From positions 1-61,269 of the forward strand of contig JAFIFY010000192.1 of assembly GCA_020831765.1 (NCBI GenBank): 61,269 bases of DNA, read 5' to 3'. Below the pieces are notes generated by a model. That model made no database searches. It saw only the letters and a list, made by a program, of their open reading frames with translations, and was not told the DNA's origin. The stretch comes from Phycisphaeraceae bacterium. GTDB lineage: Bacteria > Planctomycetota > Phycisphaerae > Phycisphaerales > Phycisphaeraceae. Shown piece by piece: positions 18,244 to 25,975 of this stretch (its first letter is position 1; each line of letters opens with the position of its first letter). The position numbers were made by a program, and so were the translations under genes.

Positions 18244-18310
18244 GCGCTTCGATCCGCCGAAATTCGATCGATCCACCACGCCTCACCGCCCTACCGAAAG
18301 CGCAGTCGCC

Positions 18311-19396
18311 TTGCCCAAGACCCTGACCAGCCAGGAACGTGTCCATCGGATGTTCGAGCGCCAGGACCATGATCGGGTGCCCCGTCATGACACGTTCTGG
18401 TGGGAAACCATCGAGCGATGGCGCGGCGAAGGACTTGAAGACGGACAAAATGGTGCGCTGGCGGAACTGGAGAGCGACTTTCACTGTCTGTGCTGGAACT
18501 GGCCCGCGCCCTGGCCCGGCCGGGAAGAGTTGATCGAGGAGGATGAGCGAACACGCATCATCATTGATCAGTTCGGCCAGAAAGCCCGATATTGGAAGGG
18601 ACGATCCGGCACGCCCGAGCACCTGGGTTGGGCCTGCCAGTCCTCGGATGATTGGCATGGGAGCATCCGACGGCAATTCCTTGAAACACCGCTTCATGTT
18701 CAAATTGATGAGGTCGCCAAGGCGTTCGATCGGGCCCGCGCCCAGAACCAATGGACTTACCTGTCTGGAGCCGAGTCGTTCGAGATGACTCGGAAGCTCA
18801 TGGGCGATGAGGTCACTCTGATCGCCATGGCGACCGAACCGGAATGGATCATCGATGTCTCGAAGGTCCATACCGACCTGTTGATTCGCGATTACCAGGC
18901 GATTCTCGACGCCGGCATCCAACCGGATGGGCTGTTCATCTACGGCGACATGGCGTTCAACCACGCGACGATGTGTTCACCGGCGATGTACCGCCAGTTG
19001 ATCTGGCCGGACCATAAGCGGCTGGCTGATTTCGCCCATGAGAACGGCATGAAGATGATCTACCACACCGATGGCAACATAAACGGTGTGCTGGATTTAT
19101 ACATCGAAGCGGGATTCGACTGCGTGCAGCCGCTCGAGGCCAAGGCGGGCATGGATGTCCGTGCCCTTGCTCCGAAGCTGGGTGATCGGCTGGCGCTGTT
19201 CGGCAATGTGGATGTGATGGTCATGGCCACTAACGATCTGAGTCACATCGAGGCGGAACTGGTCGCCAAGCTCAAGGCGGGCATGGCCACTCGGGGCTAT
19301 GCCTATCACAGCGACCATTCGATACCGCCGTCGGTGAGCTGGCAAACGTATCGCTCGCTGATCCGCCTCCTTGATCAACACGGCAACTATCACTGA
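18311..19396 (+). CDS. UroD-family (MtaA/CmuA-like) methyltransferase 1
   Basis: A 361-residue TIM-barrel of the uroporphyrinogen decarboxylase superfamily. Next to a corrinoid protein, such enzymes act as methyltransferases. The zinc-site region reads MIYHTDGNINGVLDLYIEAG, with Asp where MtaA-type enzymes have the Cys of HxC. HSDHSIPPSVSWQTY closes the barrel. The loss of the Cys argues against simple MtaA chemistry with a thiol acceptor. The likely start is TTG 18311 (LPKTLTSQERV), where conserved sequence begins; the frame is open further upstream into the preceding gene. It may be the donor-specific enzyme of the locus. Confidence 0.85.
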   Translation: MPKTLTSQERVHRMFERQDHDRVPRHDTFWWETIERWRGEGLEDGQNGALAELESDFHCLCWNWPAPWPGREELIEEDERTRIIIDQFGQKARYWKGRSGTPEHLGWACQSSDDWHGSIRRQFLETPLHVQIDEVAKAFDRARAQNQWTYLSGAESFEMTRKLMGDEVTLIAMATEPEWIIDVSKVHTDLLIRDYQAILDAGIQPDGLFIYGDMAFNHATMCSPAMYRQLIWPDHKRLADFAHENGMKMIYHTDGNINGVLDLYIEAGFDCVQPLEAKAGMDVRALAPKLGDRLALFGNVDVMVMATNDLSHIEAELVAKLKAGMATRGYAYHSDHSIPPSVSWQTYRSLIRLLDQHGNYH

Positions 19397-19464
19397 CCAG
19401 CGGACCGAACGCGCGGTCATGACCGGAGCATCGGGGCAACCGCCCCCAAACACGAACTGAGACC

Positions 19465-20664
19465 ATGATGAACCATCGAGAGCGCTTTCTGGCCACGATG
19501 AGCTATCAGCCGCGCGACCGTTCGCCGCTGTATGACTTCGGCCTGTGGGACGAGACCCCCGGAGCATGGAGACCTCAGGGATTACCCGACGGTATCGATC
19601 GATCCAACGCCGCGCGGTTCTTCGGGCTCGATGCCGGGCTGGGTGGCGGTGAACCCGAAGGTTGGTCGGGCGTGGCGGGTGTCAGCCTTTGTCCGGGGTT
19701 TCCGACGGCGATCCTGGATGATGATGGCGATGAATACACCCAGCGCCAGTCCGATGGGGTCATCGTCCGCAAGCAGCGGTCGAGCGTCTCAATTCCCATG
19801 CATATCGGACACACGCTCGTGGATCGGGAAAGCTGGGCCGAGCACTACCTGCCCCGGCTGAATCCCGATACCGCGGCGCGATATCCATCGGATGATGATC
19901 CACAATGGAGCCGATGGAGGAATCCGCATCGCGATACACCGCTTTTTGCCCACGGTGGCAGCCTCTTTGGCAGGCTTCGCGACTGGATGGGGCTCGAGAA
20001 CATCTCCATGGTGGTCTACGACGACCCCGGCTGGTTCGAATCCATGGTGAGCACCAAGGCCGATCTGATCGTCACCGTCCTGAAGCGGATGTTCGATCGG
20101 GGCGTCCACATCGATGCGATCGGCATGTGGGAGGATATGTGCTACAACGCCGGCCCGCTGCTCTCACCGGCGCACTTCAAGCGATTCCTCGTGCCCCACT
20201 ACCGCCGCATCGCTGAGCTTGCCCGGGCTCACGGCTGCAACATCATCTGGGTCGATTGCGATGGATGCATCGATGCCCTGATCCCGCTGTGGCTCGATGC
20301 GGGCATCAACTGCATGTTTCCGATTGAAGTCGGGACATGGAGCGCTGACCCGATCACCATGAGGAAGCGATACGGACGCGATCTGCTGCTCATGGGCGGA
20401 TTCGATAAGCGAATCCTGGCCCGCGATCCCCAAGCCATCGATCACGAAATCCTTCGCCTCGCCCCGCTTGTCGAGGAAGGCGGCTTCATCCCGATGCCCG
20501 ATCACCGCGTCCCACCGGATGTGCCCCTGGCCAACTACATCCATTACACCCAAAGCGCCAGGAAAATCTGGGGAGGAGGCGTCAACCTCGAGTCAGCGCC
20601 CGTCGAGTCGATCATCCGTGCGAGGCAGGTAACCCCGAACCCTATCCAGAGGACCCACCCATGA
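19465..20664 (+). CDS. UroD-family methyltransferase-like protein 2
   Basis: A 399-residue second member of the UroD superfamily, clearly divergent from its neighbour. It begins MNHRERFLATMSYQPRDR, the common opening of this group (ATG 19465 or 19468). The site corresponding to HxC reads IIWVDCDGCIDALIPLWLDAG, with Asp-Cys-Asp. PDHRVPPDVPLANYIHY ends the barrel. Relatives are common in planctomycetes and related bacteria, and most have no assigned substrate. Its 3' end overlaps the homocysteine methyltransferase by 4 bp, so the two are co-translated. Confidence 0.85.
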   Translation: MMNHRERFLATMSYQPRDRSPLYDFGLWDETPGAWRPQGLPDGIDRSNAARFFGLDAGLGGGEPEGWSGVAGVSLCPGFPTAILDDDGDEYTQRQSDGVIVRKQRSSVSIPMHIGHTLVDRESWAEHYLPRLNPDTAARYPSDDDPQWSRWRNPHRDTPLFAHGGSLFGRLRDWMGLENISMVVYDDPGWFESMVSTKADLIVTVLKRMFDRGVHIDAIGMWEDMCYNAGPLLSPAHFKRFLVPHYRRIAELARAHGCNIIWVDCDGCIDALIPLWLDAGINCMFPIEVGTWSADPITMRKRYGRDLLLMGGFDKRILARDPQAIDHEILRLAPLVEEGGFIPMPDHRVPPDVPLANYIHYTQSARKIWGGGVNLESAPVESIIRARQVTPNPIQRTHP

Positions 20665-21575
20665 ACCAACGCTTTCAGGACCGACTCGACGCGGGCATTC
20701 TGTTCTGTGATGGGGGCATGGGAACCCAGTTGATGGCCGCGGGCATGAACCTCGGTCAATGCGCGACGCTTTTCAATGTCGAGCGTCCCGAGGTGGTCAG
20801 CGACATTCATCGCCGCTACGCCGAGGCGGGTTGCGATCTGCTGACGGTCAATACCTTCCAGGGTTCAGCCACGGCGCTGGCGCAACACGGCCTTGAGGGC
20901 CGCGTCGAGGAGCTGAACGAAGCTGGAGCACGACTTGCCCGGCAGGTGGCTGACGACCTTGCGAAGGCGGATCGACCCGCGCCGCTGGTGTTGGCCGATA
21001 TCGGCCCGTTCGGCGGATTCCTCGAGCCGCTGGGTGAAACGAGTCGGGATGAGCTGACTCGGTTGTTCACCCAGCAGCTTGCCGCGCAGCAGCGCGGCGG
21101 CGCCGATGCGGTGATCATCGAGACGATGAGTGATGCCACTGAGATGGATGTGGCGCTTCGGACAGCGCGTGCGCTGGGCGATTGGACGCTGATCGCCAGC
21201 TTCGCGTTCGAGAGAGGTGCCGGCGGCGGTTTTCACACCATGATGGGCCTGGACGTGGAGGCGGCCGTGCAGGGCGCGCTGGAGTCGGGCGCGGATGTCG
21301 TGGGCGCCAATTGCGGAAGTTCTCTCTCCCTGGATGATTATGTCACCCTCGCCGAAAGGCTGGTCGCGGCCGCGGGCGATCATCCGGTGATTATCCAGCC
21401 CAATGCCGGCACGCCGGTGTTGATCGAGGATCGTTCGGTCCACCCGGCCACGCCCGAACAGATGGCCGCGCTGGTGCCCCGCCTGATCGACGCCGGCGTC
21501 CGCATCATCGGGGGCTGCTGCGGCACGACGCCCGAGCATCTTCGAGCGATGAGCACCATGAAACCGGCCGTTTAG
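20661..21575 (+). CDS. Homocysteine S-methyltransferase family protein
   Basis: A 304-residue zinc-dependent TIM-barrel of the type forming the N-terminal homocysteine domain of MetH, and also BHMT and MmuM. Motifs: FCDGGMGTQLMAAG at the N-terminus, DLLTVNTFQGS, ADVVGANCGSS with the first zinc Cys, and RIIGGCCGTTPEHL with the two other zinc Cys residues. It has no pterin or B12 domain of its own. In this operon the acceptor would be homocysteine and the donor methyl-corrinoid, giving methionine. AGAGGA lies 8 nt before the ATG. It is the last gene of the corrinoid operon. Confidence 0.92.
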   Translation: MNQRFQDRLDAGILFCDGGMGTQLMAAGMNLGQCATLFNVERPEVVSDIHRRYAEAGCDLLTVNTFQGSATALAQHGLEGRVEELNEAGARLARQVADDLAKADRPAPLVLADIGPFGGFLEPLGETSRDELTRLFTQQLAAQQRGGADAVIIETMSDATEMDVALRTARALGDWTLIASFAFERGAGGGFHTMMGLDVEAAVQGALESGADVVGANCGSSLSLDDYVTLAERLVAAAGDHPVIIQPNAGTPVLIEDRSVHPATPEQMAALVPRLIDAGVRIIGGCCGTTPEHLRAMSTMKPAV

Positions 21576-21685
21576 TCCCCGCCGAAGGCCCTGATGAACC
21601 CCAACCGACCCCGCGGCCCGTTACCGATTAAGCTCGGACATCGGAAAATAATCCAATTGGCGTTCCGTTTTCGCCCCGGATCGGG

Positions 21686-21691
21686 TACAAT
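21686..21691 (+). promoter_or_regulatory. Minus-10-like TACAAT upstream of rsmH
   Basis: GGGTACAAT; the predicted start of transcription near 21698 lies 7 nt before a small upstream frame (21705) and 45 nt before rsmH. A convincing minus-35 box is not seen at 16-18 nt; a TTGGCG lies 23 nt upstream. Confidence 0.4.
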
Positions 21692-21704
21692 AAACCTGCG
21701 GCGC

Positions 21705-21746
21705 ATGGAAGCGCTGATTTTCGCCAGCGGTTGGAATCAAGGATGA
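21705..21746 (+). CDS. Possible 13-residue leader peptide coupled to rsmH
   Basis: ATG 21705 opens a frame encoding MEALIFASGWNQG and stopping at TGA 21744-21746, which overlaps the rsmH ATG as ATGA. The promoter-like TACAAT would give only a 7-nt leader. Overlap coupling could explain why rsmH lacks a usable Shine-Dalgarno (AAGG directly abuts its ATG). Chance cannot be excluded at this length. Confidence 0.3.
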   Translation: MEALIFASGWNQG

Positions 21747-22795
21747 GCGTGGCAACCCCGCCTCACATCCCGGTCCTTTTCAATCAGGTCTTCGAGCTTC
21801 TCGAGCCCGAGCCGGGTGATTTTGTCGTGGACTGCACGCTGGGCATGTCGGGACACGCACGCGAGCTGGTTGAGCGGATCGGGCCGACTGGCCGCCTGCT
21901 GGGCTTCGATCTTGACCCTCAGCACATCGCCGAGGCCCGAGTCACGCTAGGTGGCATGCCGCTTGATTCGCTGGAGTTGCGGCAGGAGAGCTTTAGCGCG
22001 CTGGGCGGATTGGTTGAATCAGGCAAGGTTCCACCAGTGGACCGCCTGCTGGCCGACCTGGGCTTTGCCTCCAGCCAGATGGATGACCATGAGCGGGGCT
22101 TGAGCTTCAGTCACGATGGGCCGCTGGACATGCGGCTGGGGCCGGATGTCGGCCCCAGCGCGGCGGACCTGGTCAACACCTTGGATGAGCAGGAGCTTGC
22201 CGGACTGATCCATCGTTTCGGCGAAGAACGCCGCGCCAGGCCCATCGCCCGAGCGATCATTCACGCCCGCAGCCAGCAGCCGATCCAGACCACCGGACAA
22301 CTGGCCGACCTGGTCCGACAGGTGTTCGGATTGCGGCCGGGTCAGCCGATGTTCACACGTCGAGGCCGCATCGATCCAGCGACCCGAACGTTCATGGCGC
22401 TGCGCATCGCGGTCAATCAGGAATTGGAGCACCTGGATCGTCTCTTGCGGGATATGCCCGCAATCATGGCACCTGGTGGCCGGGTCGCGATCATCAGCTT
22501 TCACTCGCTGGAGGATCGCCCGGTCAAGCAGGCCATGCGTTCCTGGTCGGATCAGGGCTGGGGCCGGAGGATTACCCGCAAGCCGGTGGTTGCCGATGAG
22601 CGTGAACGGTGCGAGAATCCACGAAGTCGATCAGCGAAACTTCGTGTCTTTGCCTTTGAAAGCGCAAGAGAAGCCCGGTGCCCGGACCGGAACACCATGG
22701 AACGATTCGGCGCCCGTGGCGGCGACTGGATCGGGGAACGACCTGAAGACCCGGCCGCGGACCCGTATCGCCCGCAACGAAAACGGCGCCGGTAG
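21743..22795 (+). CDS. rsmH: 16S rRNA (cytosine1402-N4)-methyltransferase RsmH
   Basis: A 350-residue SAM-dependent enzyme (MraW) that N4-methylates C1402 of 16S rRNA in the P site. Motifs: HIPVLFNQVFELLEPEPGDF, the SAM-binding DCTLGMSGHARELVERI, DLGFASSQMDDHERGLSF, RVAIISFHSLEDRPVKQAM and ENPRSRSAKLRVF. It opens a dcw-like cluster, as mraW does in many bacteria, but mraZ is missing upstream. ATG 21743 is chosen by homology; TTG 21731 is in the same frame. Confidence 0.95.
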   Translation: MSVATPPHIPVLFNQVFELLEPEPGDFVVDCTLGMSGHARELVERIGPTGRLLGFDLDPQHIAEARVTLGGMPLDSLELRQESFSALGGLVESGKVPPVDRLLADLGFASSQMDDHERGLSFSHDGPLDMRLGPDVGPSAADLVNTLDEQELAGLIHRFGEERRARPIARAIIHARSQQPIQTTGQLADLVRQVFGLRPGQPMFTRRGRIDPATRTFMALRIAVNQELEHLDRLLRDMPAIMAPGGRVAIISFHSLEDRPVKQAMRSWSDQGWGRRITRKPVVADERERCENPRSRSAKLRVFAFESAREARCPDRNTMERFGARGGDWIGERPEDPAADPYRPQRKRRR

Positions 22796-22798
22796 AAT
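22793..22798 (+). promoter_or_regulatory. Minus-10-like TAGAAT before the LysM gene
   Basis: TAGAAT, preceded by GG, overlaps the rsmH stop codon. It would give a leader of about 58 nt carrying the AAGGA Shine-Dalgarno of the LysM gene. Confidence 0.3.
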
Positions 22799-22863
22799 GA
22801 ACGGACTAGAACCCTTCGAAAGCAGGGAAACCAAAGCCTTCGAGCATCCAAGGACGGATGGCC

Positions 22864-23688
22864 ATGACACGAGAAACCAAACTTGCGTTGCTGTTGGGCC
22901 TGGGACTGATCATTCTGGTCGGAATCATCGTCAGCGAATATGTGGCCATGCAGGGCCGGGAGGAATCGCCGACGCCCGTCGCCCATATCCCCGACGATGG
23001 TGTGGCGACCGTTGCGCCGCCATCGGATGGGAGCCGGGATCGAGCCACGCATGCGCCCCCCCCGGGGCCCGACGGTCGCCGCCGCGATGCCAACCAGACG
23101 CGGTCGAATGATGTCACAACATTCATCACCAACCATGGACTGCTCAATCACGCCACCGAAGAACGGCGGCGATCCGAGACGCCCCACGGAACCCCCACGG
23201 AACTTCGCGCCGGTGATGTTCGCCCGCCCGATGACACAGAGACGCGCCGGCGCGATCCATCACCGCCCGGCGAGACGCGAACCCATCGCGTCGCCAACGG
23301 CGAATCCCTCTGGACCATCGCCGAGCGCTACTACGGTCGTGGGTCCGACTGGGAACTCATCCGGGACGCCAACCCGCAGCACGTCGGCCGGAACGGATCG
23401 GTTCGCGATGGGGTGGTCCTGATCATTCCGGATCGCTCGCGGGAAGATGGCGGCGTTGCGCCGGGCACCGGCGGCACAACCACCGAAGAACGGCGATCCG
23501 AGCCGCGGGACACCGCTCCGCCGCGCCAGCGCACCCATACCGTGCGGCAGAACGACACGCTCTGGTCGATCGCGCAGCAATATCTCAACGATGGAAACCG
23601 CTATCGGGAGATCGTCGAACTCAACCGGCAGTCCATCCCCAATCCTGACCGACTGACCGTCGGGGTCGAGCTCCGGATTCCCCAGTGA
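22864..23688 (+). CDS. Membrane-anchored protein with two LysM domains
   Basis: A 274-residue protein. An N-terminal membrane helix (ALLLGLGLIILVGIIVSEYV) is followed by a charged, Pro/Arg-rich linker and two LysM domains. The first starts HRVANGESLWTIAERYYG, the second HTVRQNDTLWSIAQQYL. LysM binds peptidoglycan GlcNAc. The position between rsmH and the FtsL-like/PBP pair suggests a cell-wall or septum role. ATG 22864 has AAGGA 9 nt upstream; ATG 22858 is too close to it. Confidence 0.88.
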   Translation: MTRETKLALLLGLGLIILVGIIVSEYVAMQGREESPTPVAHIPDDGVATVAPPSDGSRDRATHAPPPGPDGRRRDANQTRSNDVTTFITNHGLLNHATEERRRSETPHGTPTELRAGDVRPPDDTETRRRDPSPPGETRTHRVANGESLWTIAERYYGRGSDWELIRDANPQHVGRNGSVRDGVVLIIPDRSREDGGVAPGTGGTTTEERRSEPRDTAPPRQRTHTVRQNDTLWSIAQQYLNDGNRYREIVELNRQSIPNPDRLTVGVELRIPQ

Positions 23689-23733
23689 TTCGTACGATCC
23701 CGCCGAGCCGCCCCAGGGCCCTTACCTGTAATC

Positions 23734-24069
23734 ATGCTGGCACGCTACCTCTTCATCATCCTGGCCTTGGCATCCATCGGCCTTGTCCGTCTGGCCCAGA
23801 GGCAGACCGAGGTTGATCTTCGTCACACCAAGGTGATGGCTCATCGCCAGGTGCAGGAGGATGCGGTGGCCATGCGCATCATCGGGGCGCGCATCGCCCG
23901 CGAGATTTCGAATCAGTCGCTGGATCAGAAGCTCGAGTTCGCCAGCCTCCACCCGTTCCTCGTGCCGATGCACGATACCCCGAGTCCCTATCACGATCCG
24001 GGCGATCGCGCGGTTGCCCACCTGATCTTCAACCCGGACCACCCGGACCATGTCGCAGATCAGCCATGA
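23734..24069 (+). CDS. FtsL-like small bitopic protein
   Basis: A 111-residue protein with a membrane helix at about 3-20 (LFIILALASIGLVRLA), then a helical stretch with charged and hydrophobic alternation (RQTEVDLRHTKVMAHRQVQ) that could be a short coiled coil. No sequence match is claimed. The FtsL call rests on size, topology and position directly before the class B PBP gene, which it overlaps by 20 bp. A non-conserved Pro/His-rich tail follows the helix. Confidence 0.5.
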   Translation: MLARYLFIILALASIGLVRLAQRQTEVDLRHTKVMAHRQVQEDAVAMRIIGARIAREISNQSLDQKLEFASLHPFLVPMHDTPSPYHDPGDRAVAHLIFNPDHPDHVADQP

Positions 24070-25846
24070 ACAACCAGTGCGTCGGGCGGGACTTCGCATT
24101 CCGATCGGCGCTTCGGGAACCTCGACGCGATCGCGACGGCGATCCGCTTCGCCTGATCCGTCAGCTTGGCGAACCGCATCGCTGCGGCGATCCTGGACCT
24201 GGGGACTCCTGGGCATCGCCCTGCTCTGCATCGCGCTGAGCCTGCTGGTCGTTCGCGCGGTCGCGGTGATGCGACACCCCGATCAACCCATCCAGACCCT
24301 GGTCAACACACAGGTCTCGACAATGCCGTTCACCGCGCGTCGAGGCGATCTTCTGGACCGCAAAGGACAGGTTCTGGCCACCAGCGACATCCGCCTGCGG
24401 CTTTTTGTCGATCCGAAGCTGATCGGGGACCGCGAGGCGTTTCTTCGGGATGTCGCTCGGGTCACAGGCCTTGATGCGGCGGACATCGCGGCGCGGATCG
24501 ATCGCCGTCCCAACAGCCGGTACGTGGTGCTCGATCCGGACCTCGATCCCATCCGCGTGTCAGCCATCCGTGAACTGGGCCATCGGGCACTGGGCATCGA
24601 GCGTTACAGCCAGCGCATCTATCCACATGCTTCGCTGGCGGGCCAGACCCTGGGCATTCGTACCGATCACGCGGCCATGGGCGTCGAGCGCGCGATGGAT
24701 GGGTTGCTGGCCGGCCGCGATGGGCGTCTCCGTTTCGTGCGTGATGCACGGTTCCGCCCGCTGGCGGTGCCTGAAGACGGGTTCATCCCGGCCGTCGATG
24801 GCCACGATGTGCGTCTGAGCCTGGATGTCAACATTCAACGGATCGTCGAGCGCCACCTCGCGGAGACTTGTGAGCAGTTCGAGGCGCCCAGGGGCCAGGT
24901 CGTGGTGATGGACCCGCATACGGGCGAGGTTCTGGCCATGGCCAATTATCCATCGATGAATCCGATGGAGCTTTCGGCCTCCTCGCCGCGCGACTGGAAC
25001 AACGCCTGCATCAGCGAGGTCTTCGAGCCGGGCTCGATCTTCAAGCCGTTTGTCTGGGCACTGCTGATCGAATCGGGCAAGGTGCGTCCGGATCACATGT
25101 TCGATTGTGGTGATGGCGTCTGGAGAGCGCCATTCGGCAGGCGAATGCGCGATGTTTCGCCGCACGGGCGGATCGACTTCGACGAGATTCTGATCAAGAG
25201 CAGCAATATCGGCATGGCTCAGGCGGCCCTGCGGATGCGCGGCGGTGCGTTGCGGGATCGGCTCCGCGAACTGGGCTTCGGGCAACCGACCGGCATCGGC
25301 CTGCCCGGCGAGGCCGGAGGTCTGATGACCTCGGCCGGTCGGTGGTCGCTTTATACCCAGACCAGCGTGAGCATGGGACACGAGATCGCCGTGACGCCGC
25401 TTCAGATGATGACGGCGTTTTCGGCCCTGGCCAACGGTGGGCGGCAGGTTCGGCCGACGGTCAGGATGGTCGATCCGGAGCGAAACGGTGACCGCCATAT
25501 CCAAACCCCCATCATCCTGAGCGAGCCGGTCTCGGCGCACACCCGGTCGGTGCTGCATCGCGCCGTGATGGAAGGCACGGGCAGGGCCCTGCGCAACAGC
25601 CGATATCCCATCTTCGGCAAGACGGGCACCGCACAGGTCCCGGCCACCGATGCGCGCGGCTACGAGCCTGGCGCTTATATCGCCTCCTTCGTTGGCGGCG
25701 CTCCGGTGGCCCAGCCGCGCATCGTCATCGGGTGCTTCATCCACCGGCCGAACCCGGCTCGGGGCTATTACGGCGGCGTAGTGGCAGCGCCACTGGCCGG
25801 TAGAATTATCGAGGATGTGCTGGCCTACATGGGCACAAAGCAATAG
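24050..25846 (+). CDS. Class B penicillin-binding protein, FtsI-like transpeptidase
   Basis: A 598-residue peptidoglycan DD-transpeptidase. The basic cytoplasmic start is followed by one membrane helix (LGIALLCIALSLLVVRAV) and a PBP dimer domain opening with FTARRGDLLDRKGQVLA. The transpeptidase has the three signature motifs: S329-I-F-K332 (GSIFKPF), SSN (IKSSNIGM) and KTGTAQ near the C-terminus. Placement after rsmH and an FtsL-like gene favours the septal FtsI role over elongation PBP2. There is no PASTA domain. It shows that this planctomycete-like organism retains peptidoglycan cross-linking. Confidence 0.92.
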   Translation: MSQISHEQPVRRAGLRIPIGASGTSTRSRRRSASPDPSAWRTASLRRSWTWGLLGIALLCIALSLLVVRAVAVMRHPDQPIQTLVNTQVSTMPFTARRGDLLDRKGQVLATSDIRLRLFVDPKLIGDREAFLRDVARVTGLDAADIAARIDRRPNSRYVVLDPDLDPIRVSAIRELGHRALGIERYSQRIYPHASLAGQTLGIRTDHAAMGVERAMDGLLAGRDGRLRFVRDARFRPLAVPEDGFIPAVDGHDVRLSLDVNIQRIVERHLAETCEQFEAPRGQVVVMDPHTGEVLAMANYPSMNPMELSASSPRDWNNACISEVFEPGSIFKPFVWALLIESGKVRPDHMFDCGDGVWRAPFGRRMRDVSPHGRIDFDEILIKSSNIGMAQAALRMRGGALRDRLRELGFGQPTGIGLPGEAGGLMTSAGRWSLYTQTSVSMGHEIAVTPLQMMTAFSALANGGRQVRPTVRMVDPERNGDRHIQTPIILSEPVSAHTRSVLHRAVMEGTGRALRNSRYPIFGKTGTAQVPATDARGYEPGAYIASFVGGAPVAQPRIVIGCFIHRPNPARGYYGGVVAAPLAGRIIEDVLAYMGTKQ

Positions 25847-25880
25847 AATGCCTTGATTCACCGGTGGATGCCTGTCGTTA

Positions 25881-25892
25881 CGAAACGTTTCG
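25881..25892. promoter_or_regulatory. Perfect 12-bp palindrome CGAAACGTTTCG
   Basis: Exact palindrome in the 129-bp gap between the PBP gene and the histidine kinase gene, 84 bp before the kinase start. A regulator site is possible; no protein can be named. Confidence 0.3.
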
Positions 25893-25975
25893 AGGAGACA
25901 TCGCCCGGGGATTGCGGGTTACGAATTGTGGTATCAATCCGTCCCTTTAGCGGGGTGTGACGCGGGGAATTCGGC

